This document shows positions 1-7,179 of a DNA stretch of 64,000 nucleotides, one piece after another; the stretch's first letter is position 1, and each line of letters starts with the position of its first letter. The notes under the pieces are model-generated. The model had not been told where the DNA came from. It made no database searches and worked only from the letters and a program-made list of their open reading frames with translations. The stretch lies in assembly GCA_026993785.1 (NCBI GenBank), contig JALWRZ010000010.1, forward strand, positions 1 through 64,000, read 5' to 3'. The translations under genes were made by a program, and so were the position numbers. Source of the DNA: DHVE2 group archaeon (lineage in GTDB: Archaea; Thermoplasmatota; Thermoplasmata; Thermoplasmatales; Aciduliprofundaceae).

Positions 1-13
1 ATTCGATGAGCAT

Positions 14-859
14 GTGAGTTTTTACAAATATTTGGACGGCCTTGAGCACGATGAAGATTTAATAAAAGCATTTGGAAGTAAAGCAGCGTTGAAAAAATAT
101 ATTGAGGATGCAAAGAAGGGGTATAGGTTAGTTGGAGATGAAGCAAAGAAGAGCGATTTTGAGAACACTTTAAAGAGTGCCCTTAGTGCGGTAAAGAAAG
201 GACTTGTGGAGAAGAACACTAAGAAGAATATCATAAACATAATAAAGGGAGAGGGCTATAAGCCAGAGAAAGTATATCTCTACGCAATACTTCCTAGGAA
301 AGCGCTTGTAGGGAACCAAGAAGCGATTGATATGCTTAGAAATGTATGGACGAAAATACTTGAAAAATATCCACTAAAGAACGGATTCGGCAGGGTAGTA
401 AAAATAGATAAAAATACACTTAAAGAACTTGTGGATGCTTTGGCAAGAGGGGACAAGAGCAAAGCAGAAGAGATAATACGCAATCTTAAAGATTCCAAGG
501 GCAGATTTGAATTCGGACATGGGAAAGGCATATTTAGGGTATCGGATATACATGGCACAACGCCAGCGGAGGTGTATGAGGAGTTGAGAGGCACAGGAGA
601 TGCAAGCGGTCGGGTGATAATCGAACTGCGCACGGAGAGTGAAGTTAGCATTATGGATCCTCTCGAGCATTATAATGAGGTGTCGTCTAAGTGGCATTAT
701 CCCTACACAGGAACAGGCTTCATAGCGAGCAAGGATGGAGAGATACTGCCGGAGTACTACTTATTCTCGCATCTTACAGACAGTGAAGGGAACTCTTTAG
801 AGATAGTGGGGATAAAGCTAATCGACACAAATGGAAAGGTGTATGCTGTGGGCTGGTGA
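14..859 (+). CDS. Putative polymorphic-toxin-like protein, C-terminal module family A
   Basis: Family not recognised. The protein is 281 residues with a helical, Lys-rich N-terminal half and a C-terminal domain from about residue 170 that recurs in two downstream genes (1725-1898 and 2765-3316). Shared landmarks are 'FRVSD' near 175, 'YPYTGTGF' near 235, 'DGEILPEYY' and a final 'GW'. The start is GTG at 14. The same frame stays open to base 2, so the gene may be the tail of a larger protein beginning outside the window. Against that, another frame ends in TGA at 15-17, which would give a coupled GTGA overlap with an upstream gene. The last codons (GGC TGG TGA) contain the Shine-Dalgarno-like GGTGA for the next gene. 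A toxin role is inferred only from the cassette layout. Confidence 0.6.
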   Translation: MSFYKYLDGLEHDEDLIKAFGSKAALKKYIEDAKKGYRLVGDEAKKSDFENTLKSALSAVKKGLVEKNTKKNIINIIKGEGYKPEKVYLYAILPRKALVGNQEAIDMLRNVWTKILEKYPLKNGFGRVVKIDKNTLKELVDALARGDKSKAEEIIRNLKDSKGRFEFGHGKGIFRVSDIHGTTPAEVYEELRGTGDASGRVIIELRTESEVSIMDPLEHYNEVSSKWHYPYTGTGFIASKDGEILPEYYLFSHLTDSEGNSLEIVGIKLIDTNGKVYAVGW

Positions 860-865
860 TATGGT

Positions 866-1711
866 ATGGGTGTGTGGAAATACAAGGGAGATTACTTCTA
901 TGGACCGGCATACAAGGAGAAATACGAGAAGAGGGATTTGAATATAGGACTTTACACAATGATAAAAGAGAAGGCACTTAAATATGGGTTTGAGATGCTA
1001 ACAACTGTATCAAGGGATCCGGAGGGCGAGGAATTACCAGAGGGGTGGTATAAAAGTGTACCATTGAAATGCATAGAAGACCTAGAGACACCGAAAAAAT
1101 ACCCGGGGAAATACTACTGGGTGTGGTACAATGGTGCATTTTTCGAGGTGGTGGGAGAGACGGAGAAATATTTGTATGTGAACATTGAGGAATCCGAATT
1201 CAAGCAAGCGGACGCGCTGGGGATAGAGTGGGAAAAGATAAAGGGGGATTACAGGAAGGATCCAGAGATAGGGACGTGGTGGCTTAAGAAAAATGAGGTG
1301 AAGATGCCTGACGAGTTTGGTAAGGGGAAATATGTGTACCTAAAAATATATCCGCCGTTTTACAGAGACATATGTGAGGTTATAGAGCGTGATGGAGATT
1401 ATATACGGGTGAGGTGCAGAAAAATATACGCGGTTGATGAGAATCAAAGGGACAAACTTTATGATGAGTTTCAGGAATATATAAGAAAGGGCACGTTTCC
1501 GTGGGAAGCAGAAGGGATGGCGATAAAAGAGATAGCAAAAGAAATTAATTCGAGCATGTGGAAGGAGGGAAAATATGACCTGTACATCGAGGCAACATTC
1601 AATTTAAATGTGCTAAGAAAATACAGGGCAATGGTGCGAGATAAGTACTTTGGTACACACTATCTGGATTTCTATTTATATGGAGAAGAAGATGTGCCGT
1701 ATAGGTTATAA
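866..1711 (+). CDS. Putative immunity protein, YWVWYNG family, copy 1
   Basis: Family not recognised. It is 281 residues, the same length as its paralogue at 1905-2750. Shared landmarks are 'YYWVWYNGAFFEVVGE' near residue 87, 'QADALGIE' near 113, 'EFGKGKY' near 150, 'LRKYRA' near 250 and the C-terminal 'PYRL'. There is no signal peptide and no membrane segment, and the protein is rich in Tyr, Trp and charged residues. It begins 6 nt after the preceding stop. Immunity is an inference from tandem duplication, alternation with a repeated C-terminal module, and cytosolic character. It could instead be one half of an unknown two-gene module. Confidence 0.6.
   Translation: MGVWKYKGDYFYGPAYKEKYEKRDLNIGLYTMIKEKALKYGFEMLTTVSRDPEGEELPEGWYKSVPLKCIEDLETPKKYPGKYYWVWYNGAFFEVVGETEKYLYVNIEESEFKQADALGIEWEKIKGDYRKDPEIGTWWLKKNEVKMPDEFGKGKYVYLKIYPPFYRDICEVIERDGDYIRVRCRKIYAVDENQRDKLYDEFQEYIRKGTFPWEAEGMAIKEIAKEINSSMWKEGKYDLYIEATFNLNVLRKYRAMVRDKYFGTHYLDFYLYGEEDVPYRL
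1091..1170 (+). repeat. 80-bp perfect direct repeat, copy 1
   Basis: Identical base for base to 2118-2197, with divergence on both sides. It encodes the PKKYPGKYYWVWYNG segment of the two paralogous 281-residue proteins. A second block at the same 1027-bp offset (1301-1332 against 2328-2359) differs at one base. Perfect identity inside otherwise diverged paralogues suggests recent duplication with local gene conversion. Confidence 0.9.
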
Positions 1712-1724
1712 GAGGTATGATGAA

Positions 1725-1898
1725 GTGCTATCTCAAATTGAAACGGGAACAGGCTTCATAGCGAGCAAAGATGGAGAGATATTGCCGGAGTACTATATAA
1801 AAGCGTTTGTAGATGACGATGAGGTATACCAACATACGGGCATATTGGGCATCAAGTTAATAAAGCGTGATGGAACAGTGATTAGTTTAGGATGGTGA
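1725..1898 (+). CDS. Orphan C-terminal module, family A (57-residue stub)
   Basis: A short gene carrying only the tail of the family A domain: 'TGTGFIASKDGEILPEYY', then a Leu/Ile-rich strand and a terminal 'GW'. DNA at 1743-1795 matches 707-759 of the first gene with three mismatches over 53 bp, so it is a truncated copy. The frame is open upstream into the preceding gene. I chose GTG at 1725 because GAGGT at 1712-1716 sits 8 nt before it. Its stop codon context (GGA TGG TGA) again supplies GGTGA for the next gene. It may be a displaced toxin tail kept as a recombination template; expression is uncertain. Confidence 0.5.
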   Translation: MLSQIETGTGFIASKDGEILPEYYIKAFVDDDEVYQHTGILGIKLIKRDGTVISLGW

Positions 1899-1904
1899 GC
1901 AACT

Positions 1905-2750
1905 ATGGCGATATTAAAGGTGCGTAGGGAATATCTATATGGGTATGTTTGGGAAGATGAAATCGGAGTAGGGAGCCGTATTTATGAAAGAGTGAAGAGG
2001 TTGAAAGAGAAAGGGTTCAAATGCAGGAAGAGAGAGTCTGAGAAAGACCCAGAAGGAAATCCTATAATAGATTGCCATTTGGTTTTGCCGTTGGAAGAGC
2101 AGGAGGACCCTGAGCTGCCGAAAAAATACCCGGGGAAATACTACTGGGTGTGGTACAATGGTGCATTTTTCGAGGTGGTGGGAGAGACGGAGAAATACAT
2201 ACTGGTAGAAGTTGGAGAGTGGAGGTATGATCAGGCGGACGCTTTGGGTATAGAGAGGAAGAAGGTGGAGTCGCAAAGGTTTGAGAGTCAGGATGTACCG
2301 TACTGGTGGTTCAGGAAGAGCGATGTGAAGATGCCTGAGGAGTTTGGTAAGGGGAAATACATATACATGAATCTGAGTTGGTGCTACAGACCAGGAGTGT
2401 ACGAGGTGGTAAGAAGAAGAGGAAATTACATAAGGGTAAGAGGTAGGATGGTGAATTACAGGAGGAAGATAGATGAGCTCTATCAGGAAATAAAAGAATA
2501 TATAGAAAAGGGGCTATTTCCGATGGGGAGGACGTATGAATTCATGGAGGATGTTAGGAAAGAGATGTACAGAGTGATAAACGAAGAGGCAGAGCCGGAT
2601 ATGTGGAGGCCGAGCGAAGATGAACTATTTTACGAGGTGACGTTTGATCTGGAAAAGCTAAGAAAATACAGAGCAGAGATAGGTATATATGAGCCTCCCG
2701 GCCCTGATTTCTATCTATATGGCGAGGAAGAGGTACCCTACAGGTTATGA
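1905..2750 (+). CDS. Putative immunity protein, YWVWYNG family, copy 2
   Basis: A second 281-residue member of the YWVWYNG family. It shares the central 'YYWVWYNGAFFEVVGE', 'QADALGIE', 'EFGKGKY', 'LRKYRA' and C-terminal 'DFYLYGEE' plus 'PYRL' with 866-1711, while the N-terminal 80 residues and the 180-240 region have drifted. The ATG at 1905 follows the previous stop by 6 nt. No catalytic motif, signal peptide or membrane span is visible. The pattern of a conserved core and a diverged remainder is what specificity-diversifying immunity proteins show, but the function is not established. Confidence 0.6.
   Translation: MAILKVRREYLYGYVWEDEIGVGSRIYERVKRLKEKGFKCRKRESEKDPEGNPIIDCHLVLPLEEQEDPELPKKYPGKYYWVWYNGAFFEVVGETEKYILVEVGEWRYDQADALGIERKKVESQRFESQDVPYWWFRKSDVKMPEEFGKGKYIYMNLSWCYRPGVYEVVRRRGNYIRVRGRMVNYRRKIDELYQEIKEYIEKGLFPMGRTYEFMEDVRKEMYRVINEEAEPDMWRPSEDELFYEVTFDLEKLRKYRAEIGIYEPPGPDFYLYGEEEVPYRL
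2118..2197 (+). repeat. 80-bp perfect direct repeat, copy 2
   Basis: Second copy of the repeat at 1091-1170, 1027 bp downstream and inside the paralogous gene. Sequence flanking it on both sides differs between the copies. Confidence 0.9.
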
Positions 2751-2764
2751 GAGGTGGGTAAGAC

Positions 2765-3316
2765 ATGGGATTGTTTTGGAAGAAAAAGAAAGAGCCACCG
2801 CTGAGTGTAGAAGCGATAAACAAGCTACTAATTACCCTGGGGCATTTGAAGATAGTAAGCGAAGAGGATGAATTGGCAAGGAAATTTTTCAAGGTGATGG
2901 GTAATCCTAAGAGGGGGAACAAAGAAATTTTGGAGCTTTGGAAAGAGATAATGAAGAGAGGCGAGCGTGTGTACAGAGTGACGGATGTGGGCAGGGATAT
3001 TCGTAGCTTTGCGGATTCGATAGGATACGACAACGAGGGGAGGGAGATAAAAGGAAAGGGCATATACGTAATGATGGGCGTGCCTGCGGAGGATGATGTG
3101 TACGCCGAATATGGAGAAGGACCGGAAGAATTGACGGGCAAGGCGCCGAAATACCCGTATGCTGGCAACGGGTTCACAGTAACAGGTGATGGCTCGCTCA
3201 TACCTGAGCTGTACCTGAAGAAATCATATATCCCCCTACTGATTCTGGTGCATAAGATAAATGAAAAGGGGAAGATGGAAGGAGAGTATCTGAGGATATT
3301 TGCAAAGATGAGATAA
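2765..3316 (+). CDS. Putative polymorphic-toxin-like protein, family A domain
   Basis: 183 residues: a basic N-terminus ('FWKKKKEPP'), a helical segment, then the family A domain from about residue 68 ('VYRVTD', 'GKGIYVMMG', 'YPYAGNGF', 'GSLIPELYL'). The last 120 residues align by eye with the C-terminus of the first gene of the window. The start ATG at 2765 is preceded by GAGGTGG at 2751-2757. It ends in TAA at 3314-3316, and the same frame then runs on without another stop into the nuclease gene at 3350, so the two may once have been one protein. 'YRV' followed by a later Glu is faintly like ADP-ribosyltransferase folds, but that is too weak to assign. Confidence 0.55.
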   Translation: MGLFWKKKKEPPLSVEAINKLLITLGHLKIVSEEDELARKFFKVMGNPKRGNKEILELWKEIMKRGERVYRVTDVGRDIRSFADSIGYDNEGREIKGKGIYVMMGVPAEDDVYAEYGEGPEELTGKAPKYPYAGNGFTVTGDGSLIPELYLKKSYIPLLILVHKINEKGKMEGEYLRIFAKMR

Positions 3317-3349
3317 GACGAAGGCTACGCGCACTCCAAACTAGGGGAT

Positions 3350-3856
3350 GTGGATGGATTCGGTAAGCTAATGGAAGATTTTAAGAGCAAGTTTAAGTCA
3401 GATAAGTGGAAAGTTTTATCTTCCGAAGATATTTTAATAAGGACACAATCCTATGAAGCTGAGATGCGAGCGGCGATGTTAGCGGAGGATAAAGGCTGGA
3501 GGATAGTCAAATTAGCACCGGAATCCCCATTGGGCGGTGGAGATATAGATGAGATACTGGAGATCAATGGTAAGTTATGGTATGGAGAAGTGAAAAGCGA
3601 CATACCTGGGGGAAATCTTAATAAATGGTTGATGACGAAAAATAAGAGGAAAAACACGTTGTATAAGTTGATGAATACTTACAAGAGAGTGTCGGATTCC
3701 AATTGGGAGTATGAGGGAATAAAAAGGCTAAAAATATATCTGCCGGATCGGTATGCAGAATACCGGAGTGAGATATTGAACAGGATAAAGGAGTACAAAG
3801 GAGAGTTGGAAATGAAAGACTGGAATATAGAGTTAGTATTCTTTGGAGGAATGTGA
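3350..3856 (+). CDS. PD-(D/E)XK nuclease-fold toxin module
   Basis: 168 residues with a restriction-endonuclease-like active site. There is an N-terminal helix with Glu ('SYEAEMRAAMLAED'), then 'GGGDIDEILEI' near residue 64 and 'WYGEVKSD' near 79. This gives the D-x(n)-E-x-K arrangement of PD-(D/E)XK nucleases, a fold common in polymorphic-toxin C-termini. Predicted activity is DNA or RNA cleavage in the cytoplasm of a target cell. The GTG start has only a weak ribosome site, and the frame is open back to the TAA of the preceding gene. The next gene follows at once, as expected for a toxin and its immunity protein. The nuclease fold is well supported by motif; the toxin role is inferred from context. 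Confidence 0.65.
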   Translation: MDGFGKLMEDFKSKFKSDKWKVLSSEDILIRTQSYEAEMRAAMLAEDKGWRIVKLAPESPLGGGDIDEILEINGKLWYGEVKSDIPGGNLNKWLMTKNKRKNTLYKLMNTYKRVSDSNWEYEGIKRLKIYLPDRYAEYRSEILNRIKEYKGELEMKDWNIELVFFGGM

Positions 3857-3858
3857 GT

Positions 3859-4962
3859 ATGGCTGGGAGAGGATATCTAGGAATGATCTTCGTATTCAAC
3901 GATGAGAATGAGTTGGATAGAGCAATCTACAATGCTGCCGAAGCAGGAATTAAGCTTGGATTGGAATGGATTGATGAGGCGTTGTGTTTGAGAGTGAGGG
4001 GGGACGGAGAAAGTTATGATGTGGAAGAATATAGCAAAAAAGATATTGAGTGGCTTAGCGGATACAGTGGCGCAGACTGGCTTATTAATGTGAAGCCTGT
4101 TAAAAAATATGCAATTGATAGTGAAAAACTAAGGGAGTTGATAAAGGAAGTAAAAGATGATGGAATCGTACTCTATAGTGCACCATTTCCACCCAAGAAG
4201 TATTTAAATAAGCATGGTGTAAAATATAGCAGAGAAAAACCGTGGTTAATGACGCATCAAGAGGGGGGAAGCAGTATAGTGATTTACAAAGATACTGATA
4301 TAAAACCGCTGCTAATTTTGGATTTCTGGAGTGTGTCTAGATACATAGAGGATTCAGACCCGCCGCTTAGTAATGCAGTAAAAGATTTCCTTGTTGACCT
4401 AATGAGGGACATAGTTAGGGCTACGGAGCCGGAGTACGCGTACTTTGATGAGAATGAGTATGTGCCATTAGAGAAGGATCCAGTGTGTGGAGATATGGAT
4501 GGTTTAATGGGAAGGACGAGGTATCCAGAGATGGATGTGATTTATGTATTGGTGAGCAATCTTTTAGCGATAAAAAAGAGTTATTTAGAGAAGTGGATAG
4601 GAAAAGAAGGTATAGAAGAAATAAAGAGAGGCCAGAATATTTGCAGAGATGGAAAGATGAAGATGGAGGATCTTGGTAAATGGTACATGATGTATTGTGA
4701 TGAAGTGACACATCTATATTATTTCCATTACGAGGATAGAAAGAGGACTAAGGAAGATAGGAAGGTGCTTGAGTTAATGAGGGAGTGTAGAAGGGAAAAG
4801 GGTGTTGGGATATATGGGATATGCGGAGATAACGAAAGAGGATATACATTGAAGGTATCATCACTGAAGAGATATAGTGATGAAGAGATTGAGGAATTTA
4901 TAAAGGATATGGCGCACAAGAAAGGTTTGAAGATAAACAAGGTAATAATCTATCATTATTGA
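3859..4962 (+). CDS. Candidate immunity protein for the PD-(D/E)XK toxin
   Basis: 367 residues, not recognised. The protein looks soluble and acidic, with alternating strand and helix segments and no signal peptide. I chose ATG at 3859 because TTGGAGGA at 3843-3850 is 8 nt upstream. A GTG at 3853 would overlap the nuclease stop by four bases but lies too close to that site. Immediate adjacency to the nuclease module is the only reason to propose immunity; it is large for that role. Its stop is followed in the same frame, after one more stop, by the open frame of the next toxin module. Confidence 0.5.
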   Translation: MAGRGYLGMIFVFNDENELDRAIYNAAEAGIKLGLEWIDEALCLRVRGDGESYDVEEYSKKDIEWLSGYSGADWLINVKPVKKYAIDSEKLRELIKEVKDDGIVLYSAPFPPKKYLNKHGVKYSREKPWLMTHQEGGSSIVIYKDTDIKPLLILDFWSVSRYIEDSDPPLSNAVKDFLVDLMRDIVRATEPEYAYFDENEYVPLEKDPVCGDMDGLMGRTRYPEMDVIYVLVSNLLAIKKSYLEKWIGKEGIEEIKRGQNICRDGKMKMEDLGKWYMMYCDEVTHLYYFHYEDRKRTKEDRKVLELMRECRREKGVGIYGICGDNERGYTLKVSSLKRYSDEEIEEFIKDMAHKKGLKINKVIIYHY

Positions 4963-5106
4963 ATTTTAAAAAATTGAAAGGACAGAGGCATCGCAGGGAA
5001 GCCTGACAAGGAGAGGAAATTAATAGATGCGGAAGAGCAGGCGATAAGGGAAGTAGGGCTCACGGGAGAGAAGGCAAAGATATTCCACGAGGTTCTACGC
5101 CGCGGA

Positions 5107-5571
5107 TTGGTGAGCGAGGCGGACAAGACGGACGCGGAGTTCCTGAAGAAGGTTGCAAGGTATATTAAATACAGCGAGGATAATCCCCTGGATGCTGGAG
5201 AGAAGACTGTAGTAAGATTTATGAAAGCGAAAGATGTGACTACTCAAATAAACGGTGAAGCCATTGAGGATTTCGCTGTATTGCTTCAGAAAGACTGGGA
5301 GCACATAAAGATTAGACACATCGGAAGCAATGCCGAGGGAACACCATTTAGATATGCTGATGGAAGATATCTTTCCGATGAAGAAGTAAAAGATCTAATA
5401 GAATACGGACTAAAGAAAGGATATGTAGATACAGTACATAACAATGATCCAACCAAATACATAGTAATAGCATGCAAATTACAAGGTTATTGGGGTGGCA
5501 GAGGCATACGTATAATAGTGAGCAAGGAATATGGAAATATAATAACTGCATATTTGACTACAGCGGTTTAG
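5107..5571 (+). CDS. Orphan BECR-type RNase toxin module without a clear start
   Basis: The reading frame is open from 4978 to 5571 but has no ATG at its head. The first usable codons are TTG at 5107 and GTG at 5110, with no convincing ribosome site. The 43 codons before them still look coding ('DKERKLIDAEEQAIREVG'), as in a module cut out of a longer toxin. The C-terminal half has 'DWEHIKIRH', then 'SDEEVKDLI', then strands ending 'IVSKEYGNIITAYL'. That order (W-x-H...RH, late strand pair, T-A-Y near the end) is what I associate with BECR-fold RNases (barnase/EndoU/colicin E5/D/RelE-like). The same order appears at 7180-7434. The next gene, with a strong ribosome site, is the likely immunity partner. 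Confidence 0.55.
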   Translation: MVSEADKTDAEFLKKVARYIKYSEDNPLDAGEKTVVRFMKAKDVTTQINGEAIEDFAVLLQKDWEHIKIRHIGSNAEGTPFRYADGRYLSDEEVKDLIEYGLKKGYVDTVHNNDPTKYIVIACKLQGYWGGRGIRIIVSKEYGNIITAYLTTAV

Positions 5572-5586
5572 AGGAGGTGAATTAAG

Positions 5587-6069
5587 ATGAACGATATAAT
5601 TGATATTTCGGAAGAAAGCATCGAAGAATTTCAGAAAACCTCAGCGAAAACAGATGATTGGATGTTACATTATTTTACACTATACATTTATCTTCCCACA
5701 GGTGAGGTTATAAGAAGTGAAGCGCAAATTTTCATGGATATTGCAAACTTAATTAACGCTATTGATTCTCTTCTTTTATTTAAAAAAGGAGCGGTTCTTT
5801 TTGACAGTGGCGGTAAATATTCAATAGGGTTTGATGTGGTGGATGATTTTTATGTTAATCTCTGGGTTGAAAATGGAGAAAGAAAGTCATTTAAAATTGA
5901 GAGCAAAATCTTATTAAGAAATATGCGTGACCTTTTGATTAAAATTAGAGATATATGCAACATGGTGGAAAAACCTTCAGAGAAATTATTGGAAAATTTG
6001 CGATTGATAAATATTTATTTGCACATAATAAATTTAAGGATAGAAGATTATCGGAATCAACTTGTATGA
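5587..6069 (+). CDS. Candidate immunity protein
   Basis: 160 residues, not recognised. It is acidic at the N-terminus ('DIIDISEESIEEF'), then has beta strands ('YFTLYIYLPTGEV', 'YSIGFDVVDDFYVNLWV') and C-terminal helices. No membrane span or signal is seen. The ATG at 5587 has a textbook Shine-Dalgarno site (GAGGAGGTGA at 5571-5580), in contrast to the toxin module before it. That contrast suggests this gene is translated while the toxin module is silent or poorly made. It does not resemble the other putative immunity proteins of the array. Confidence 0.55.
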   Translation: MNDIIDISEESIEEFQKTSAKTDDWMLHYFTLYIYLPTGEVIRSEAQIFMDIANLINAIDSLLLFKKGAVLFDSGGKYSIGFDVVDDFYVNLWVENGERKSFKIESKILLRNMRDLLIKIRDICNMVEKPSEKLLENLRLINIYLHIINLRIEDYRNQLV

Positions 6070-6072
6070 ATT

Positions 6073-6168
6073 ATGAAAGAAAAAGAGGTTAATTATTGGG
6101 TTGTGATAAGTGAAGATAAATATCCTGGATGGGTTATCACAGCATATCCTAAATCAAAACCACCCTGA
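6073..6168 (+). pseudogene. BECR toxin tail remnant (31 codons)
   Basis: A 31-codon frame that follows the preceding stop by one codon and contains only the last strand pair of a BECR-type nuclease ('WVVISEDKYPGWVITAYP'). The ending matches the tails at 5571, 6700 and 7434. All upstream catalytic parts are missing, so it cannot be an active nuclease. It looks like the leftover of a displaced toxin module beside its retained immunity gene. Confidence 0.6.
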
Positions 6169-6185
6169 AGATGGGAGGTGCTAAA

Positions 6186-6611
6186 ATGAGGAACAAATGG
6201 ATACCTGCAGAAATAATCCAGATAAAGCCATATACGATGGAAGACGAAAAAATAGTAGATCAAATAGTGGTAGTAAAGCTCACAGATGGAAATGTGTTGA
6301 GGCTATTTGATGCACAGTGCAAAGTGGATTACGATGCTGTAAACAAGCATGTTCTCTTGTCTATTGAGCTCTTAATTTATAAGATAAAAAAAGAGGTGAA
6401 GGGTTGCTCTTTTAGTATTAAACAGGTTAAAGGATGGTTAGCAGATATTTGCGGCAAATATCTTGAGTTATCTGGAAGTTACAGTATTGAAACTCCTTAT
6501 GGGTTGATAACAACTTACCAAAAATACAAAGAGTATATCGGAAAAGAAATAGTTGCATATGGGCGCTTGGATGTGAGTGATGTAAAGATTCAATCAGCGG
6601 ATGGGACATAA
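6186..6611 (+). CDS. Putative immunity protein, family B, copy 1
   Basis: 141 residues. Start ATG at 6186 is fixed by GGGAGGTG at 6173-6180. The sequence is mainly beta with 'IVVVKLTDGNVLRLF' near residue 25 and 'YIGKEIVAYGRLDV' near 125. The latter matches 'KKGDYILVIGRLDM' in the next family member (6707-7152), and similar blocks occur at 7449-7919 and in the C-terminal half of 7945-8733. The alternating short strands with Gly turns suggest a small beta-barrel, possibly OB-like. Immunity is inferred from repeated alternation with BECR toxin modules. Confidence 0.55.
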   Translation: MRNKWIPAEIIQIKPYTMEDEKIVDQIVVVKLTDGNVLRLFDAQCKVDYDAVNKHVLLSIELLIYKIKKEVKGCSFSIKQVKGWLADICGKYLELSGSYSIETPYGLITTYQKYKEYIGKEIVAYGRLDVSDVKIQSADGT

Positions 6612-6700
6612 TATATGAATCTCAGGGCAAAAATATTTATGTTGTAGTGAGTGAAAATAATAAAGGTATAATAACATCATATCCATATAGTGGAGGGTGA
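6581..6700 (+). pseudogene. BECR toxin tail remnant, no start codon
   Basis: An open frame overlapping the end of the preceding gene in another register. It has no start codon and encodes 'IYVVVSENNKGIITSYP' just before its stop. This is the same tail signature as at 6073-6168 and 5107-5571. The sequence at its stop (GGAGGGTGA, 6692-6700) now serves as the ribosome site for the next gene at 6707. It is best read as a degraded toxin module. Confidence 0.55.
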
Positions 6701-6706
6701 TAACAA

Positions 6707-7152
6707 ATGAGGCACAGAGTATTTATTAAAGACTATGGTTTTAACGAATATACGGCTGCGGAAGGCTGGGGGAAATCGTTGTAAATGGAATCGATTTAAG
6801 GGTATTTATTAGTGGTATGAAGTTGCCACATATTCTCTATAAAAATGATTATCGTGGAAAAGAGATAGATGTTGAGCTTGCGATTTTAGAGCATGATGTA
6901 ATGATAGTTGGTATAAGAAAGAAAATGATACTTTATTTAAGTGAAAAGGATGCTTTGGTACCACATTATTTATTTATAGGAGAAGTTGTAGAGAAAAAAG
7001 ATGAGAATGAATGCGGTAAGGTTATTTTCGACTGTGGAGTTTTGTTAGATGCATGTATGGATAAGGGATACTCATTTAAGGAACTGAAGAAGGGAGATTA
7101 TATACTTGTTATTGGAAGACTTGACATGCTCAGGGTGGATGATTTAAAATAA
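6707..7152 (+). pseudogene. Putative immunity protein, family B, copy 2, frameshifted
   Basis: Translation from ATG at 6707 runs 25 codons ('MRHRVFIKDYGFNEYTAAEG') and stops at 6782-6784. The family resemblance continues in another frame ('EIVVNGIDLRVFISG', then 'KLPHILYKND') to the stop at 7150-7152. Restoring one G in the GGGGG run near 6769-6773 joins the two parts into one protein. That protein aligns along its length with 7449-7919, including 'VIFDCGVLLD' against 'TVVDCGILLE'. An isolated internal start at 6817 would make a 111-residue truncated form. It is either a true lesion or a homopolymer sequencing error. Confidence 0.6.
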
Positions 7153-7179
7153 AATAAAGAAGTTAAGTTATGCTATCTT

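Noticed and set aside
2765-3316. ADP-ribosyltransferase assignment for the family A domain
   Set aside because: Only a weak Y-R and a distant Glu match; no S-T-S or E-x-E motif.
6760-6780. Programmed frameshifting at the GGGGGAAA run
   Set aside because: No downstream pairing element was evident, and a similar G-run break in the relE-like gene makes mutation or sequencing error more likely.
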